A stretch of DNA of 64,000 nt, from contig CM059196.1 of the NCBI GenBank assembly GCA_030323885.1, positions 42,493,798 to 42,557,797 on the forward strand, written 5' to 3'. The notes under the pieces were generated by a model that saw nothing but the letters and a program-made list of their open reading frames with translations, was not told the origin of the DNA and ran no database searches. Source of the DNA: Branchipolynoe longqiensis. Its lineage: Eukaryota > Annelida > Polychaeta > Phyllodocida > Polynoidae. The first letter of the stretch is position 1. Each line of letters begins with the position of its first letter. Positions 61,533 through 64,000 of this stretch are shown piece after piece. Made by a program: the position numbers and the translations under genes.

Positions 61533-61540
<8 letters not shown>
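60939..61540. other. no gene recognised
   Basis: AT-rich unique DNA. Confidence 0.45.

Positions 61541-61607
<67 letters not shown>
61540..61607. repeat. (TA)n microsatellite
   Basis: About 65 bases of TA with one interruption (gtatata). Confidence 0.97.
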
Positions 61608-61611
<4 letters not shown>

Positions 61612-61962
61612 GGCGTGCCTTCCGTGTGGGAAACCGGGAGTTCAATTCCGAGTTGAGTCAAACCCAATGAATTACAAAATTTATACTTGTCACTTCCTAG
61701 CCTGGCACTCAGCATTAATAGGATAGGGAAAGGACTGGTTAGTTCAGTGATAGAATAATGTGACTGAGTGGGATATCGGATCATGGTGCTGGTGGCCGGA
61801 TTTCCCATTGAGGCAGCACTATAAAGTCGTCATTAGTGCGCATTGTCACAAGTGGGCCAGCACTATAAAGTCACCATGAGTGTGCACTATCACAAGTCAG
61901 TACCCATTTTGATATTACCTTGGATGTTGCCAGAACATAAAACTCCAACAACCAACCAACCG
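61608..61962 (+). mobile_element. SINE-A with internal 52-bp duplication
   Basis: A shortened head (ccttccgtgtgggaaaccgg, B box GAGTTCAATTCCGAG), body, then 'cagcactataaagtcgtcat' followed 52 bases on by 'cagcactataaagtcaccat', each with the 'tgtcacaagt'-type phrase. Tail 'aacaaccaaccaacc'. Confidence 0.85.
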
Positions 61963-62575
61963 ACGCGAGTGATGTTTTCAAGGTATGCAGGTACCGGGGA
62001 GCGCCGGGGGTGGCGCCACCAGTAGCGAACATGGAAGAGGCAGCCCAGTATATAGCGTAATAATAATAATAATAATTAGCACACGATAATAACAATAAAG
62101 ACTTAATTCCCTTCCGTGCCTTTATACTCGTATAATGCAGTATGCATCACATACAGGTGCGGGACAGGAGAGCAAATACTGACTACGGCAGTAAGGAGAG
62201 ACAGTAAACTGAGAAGCAGCACAACACATTGTCAAATCTCATTCCTGATTCTCAGTCCCAACAGCCATCCGTCATTAGCTACAGTGTTTCCACAAAAAGG
62301 GGACCGAGGTACATGCACAGGCACAGATCTAAGACGGCCAAGTCTCAAGCAGCCTCCATGTGTCCTAGAGGCATGGATCAGTACAGAGAAGGTCAGAGTG
62401 CTTGATCCCGCAGGTTAAGGTCAGTGTATGTAGCTTACCATTTAACCTTGGTGTGACCTTCCCCACCTGGGGGCAGGGTTGGACGAGACCTTTCTTAATG
62501 ATGTATCAGAGGGGTGTCCTGGGGGCTTGGAGGTCACTGTGATGATACACACTTAGACATACACACACACATGCA
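61963..62575. other. no gene recognised; AAT microsatellite
   Basis: (TAA)n at about 62059-62077. The plus frame ending near 62418 has no known domain. Confidence 0.4.
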
Positions 62576-62703
62576 CACATGCACACATGCGCGCAACTTA
62601 TACTCACTCAAGTCATTCTCTAGACACACCCTACACTCACTGTCCACACACACACCCTACACTGACTCTCCACATACACACACACACACCCTACACTGAC
62701 TCT

Positions 62704-62745
<42 letters not shown>
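62560..62745. repeat. (CA)n microsatellite with CACACCCTACACTGACTCTC units
   Basis: Three 'ccctacactgactctccac'-type units separated by CA runs, the last about 35 bases long. Confidence 0.93.
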
Positions 62746-62746
<1 letters not shown>

Positions 62747-62837
62747 ACACTTGTATCCAATACTACCATTACCTGGTAACGGCTTGTTTTGTGCATGGAA
62801 CCCCGCCCCTTCCCAAACCCGACACTTTATGAAATTG

Positions 62838-62962
62838 ATACAAGTCACTACCTTACTAGAATAGGGAAGCACTAATTGGCTGATCTCAGCATCACGGTAT
62901 CCCAGTAAGACATAACCTTAGGTGTTGCCACGGCGTAAAACACCAATAAATAAATAAATCAT
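62838..62962 (+). mobile_element. SINE-A remnant
   Basis: 'atacaagtcactaccttac', 'aatagggaagcactaattgg' and 'cataaccttaggtgttgcc' followed by a tail 'aaaacaccaataaataaat'. Internally deleted. Confidence 0.6.
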
Positions 62963-63225
62963 TGAAGAAATGAAACGTGATCGGTAAATAGTTAGTGTGC
63001 CCTCCGCATGCTCTCACACTGTAGTATCCTGGCGTCCCGCTGCGGGCCGCCACTTGTCTTTCTCTGGGGAGCGAACAGTTCTCGTGACAGCTCCTGCCCT
63101 GCAATGAAGTCACATGACTAACTCGCGGTGCTGGATCGGAGTTACTGACGAGTCGTTGACCATTTCGGTGTAACTAACATTTTTTGTTTCTTCTTCTCCC
63201 ACTTTCTCATAAATAAGGGCCCAAG

Positions 63226-63293
63226 ATGAGTGTGTTGTTCAAACGCCGTGCCGGTTTTACTAAGAAGTTGTTGACTTTCGGGGATGGAAAAGG
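63226..63293 (+). CDS. possible short coding exon (start of a gene, unconfirmed)
   Basis: An ATG in a favourable context (ccaagATGA, A at -3), preceded by an in-frame TAA, opens 22 codons: MSVLFKRRAGFTKKLLTFGD then GK. It then meets a splice-donor-like AAAGG|GTGAGG at 63293. An acceptor-like pyrimidine tract plus CAG lies at 63341; using it would leave a 48-base intron and stop after eight to nine codons. Otherwise the partner exon lies outside the window. I do not recognise the peptide. The upstream DNA has a GTCACATGAC-like E-box and CpG patches. It could be chance. Confidence 0.25.
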
Positions 63294-63477
63294 GTGAGGT
63301 TAACAGCCCACCGGGTCAGACTTTGTTTTCCTACTTTACAGATCCAAGACTGTATTATTGAGTAAATAAGAGATTTACACTGATTGGTACAATGCATGAC
63401 TGACTGCAATGAAAGAGGCATAAACGTGATAATTGTCACTACCTGCCTGATAATCATCATAGCAAGGGAGGTGTATG

Positions 63478-63784
63478 CTTGTTTGTTTGTTTGTTGTTGT
63501 TTTATGTCCTAGCGACATCTAAGGTCATATCAGGGCGGGTACCGACTTGTGACAGTGCGCACTCATGGCGACTTTATAGTGCTGCCCCACTGGAAGACTA
63601 GGCCGCCAGCACCATGACCTGATATTCAACTCAGTCACATTATCCTGACACTAAGCTAACCAGTCCTTGCCCTATCCTAATCATGCCGAGCGTCTGGATA
63701 GGAAGCGAAAAGTATCAATTTTTAAGTCATTGATTTGACTCGACCAGGGTTCGAACCCACGACCCCACGATCTACCAACAAGGG
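63478..63784 (-). mobile_element. SINE-A, head truncated
   Basis: A well-preserved body and tail (tttgtttgttgttgttttat on plus). The B box GGTTCGAACCC is present but the 5' head stops after 'gatctaccaac'. Confidence 0.88.
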
Positions 63785-64000
63785 AAGTGTAAGGATTGGT
63801 TCCAGTAGTATGGAATATCTTTGAAGCAGCACTATTAATGTGTGATGACTATCCATTATCACATAACACATTTATACTGCTGCCTCAGACGAAGATCTTC
63901 GGATAAACCTGATATTTTTCTAGAGCGCAACACCTCATTCAACCACCGACGTTTGATGGGATGTAGAAACCTTGTCGCAAGTCAGCCAGAATTACCCCAT
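63785..64000. other. no gene recognised
   Basis: Unique DNA to the end of the window. Confidence 0.4.

Overview
This window is eukaryotic, repeat-dominated, non-coding DNA, most likely from a mollusc. The basis is a tRNA-headed SINE at 29647-29985 whose body and ALU-like tail I recall from many molluscan genomes, a DIRS-type tyrosine-recombinase retrotransposon, RTE-like LINE fragments, abundant MITEs and very long simple repeats. No bacterial-style genes, operons or CRISPR arrays are present. I found no convincing complete host protein-coding gene. The only intact long reading frames with recognisable domains belong to the DIRS element. Many other long open frames are read-throughs of minisatellites.

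Names used here. SINE-A is a tRNA-derived SINE of about 340 bp, the commonest repeat, with interchangeable tRNA-like heads. SINE-B is the typical molluscan SINE. TTAA-MITE is about 350 bp with inverted ends reading AGTTGCATAGTCC, flanked by TTAA. H-MITE is about 260 bp, Harbinger-like, with TAA/TTA target duplications. tTRIM is about 490-500 bp with two direct terminal repeats of about 182 bp, each containing a complete tRNA-like (Gln-like) sequence. DIRS is the retrotransposon at 43646-48782, and mini-DIRS is its short relative.

Layout. 1-13.5 kb: SINE-A (one nested inside another), a pyrimidine-rich minisatellite, two H-MITEs, all three tTRIM copies, TTAA-MITEs and a pogo-like MITE. 13.7-20.5 kb: TG-rich, 20-21 bp and purine-rich minisatellites with a diverged mini-DIRS at 18.8 kb. 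21-25.4 kb: MITEs, SINE-A, a broken RTE-like LINE and a second LINE fragment. 25.7-28.5 kb: about 120 copies of a 21-bp G-rich minisatellite, then a GA tract. 29-35 kb: SINEs, MITEs and a CpG-rich promoter-like segment. 35.3-38.2 kb: 46-bp and 175-bp tandem repeats interrupted by a TTAA-MITE and a LINE 3' end. 40.3-43.1 kb: purine-rich tracts. 43.3-49.4 kb: mini-DIRS, then DIRS (gag-like, RT-RNase H, tyrosine recombinase, all on the minus strand), then a 233-bp-armed fold-back. 49.7-64 kb: more SINE-A, MITEs (including one with a 9-bp target duplication), a 45-bp minisatellite and a possible short coding exon at 63.2 kb.

The observation I rate highest is the tTRIM family: LTR-retrotransposon architecture (TG...CA direct repeats, a TGG primer-site-like start, a purine tract before the 3' repeat) with a pol III-type tRNA-like unit inside each LTR. 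This parallels plant Cassandra elements, whose LTRs carry 5S rRNA sequence. Other well-supported observations are the DIRS/mini-DIRS pair, including a perfect 90-bp inverted repeat, an H-MITE insertion whose target duplication is confirmed by paralogous empty sites, and SINE head-swapping.
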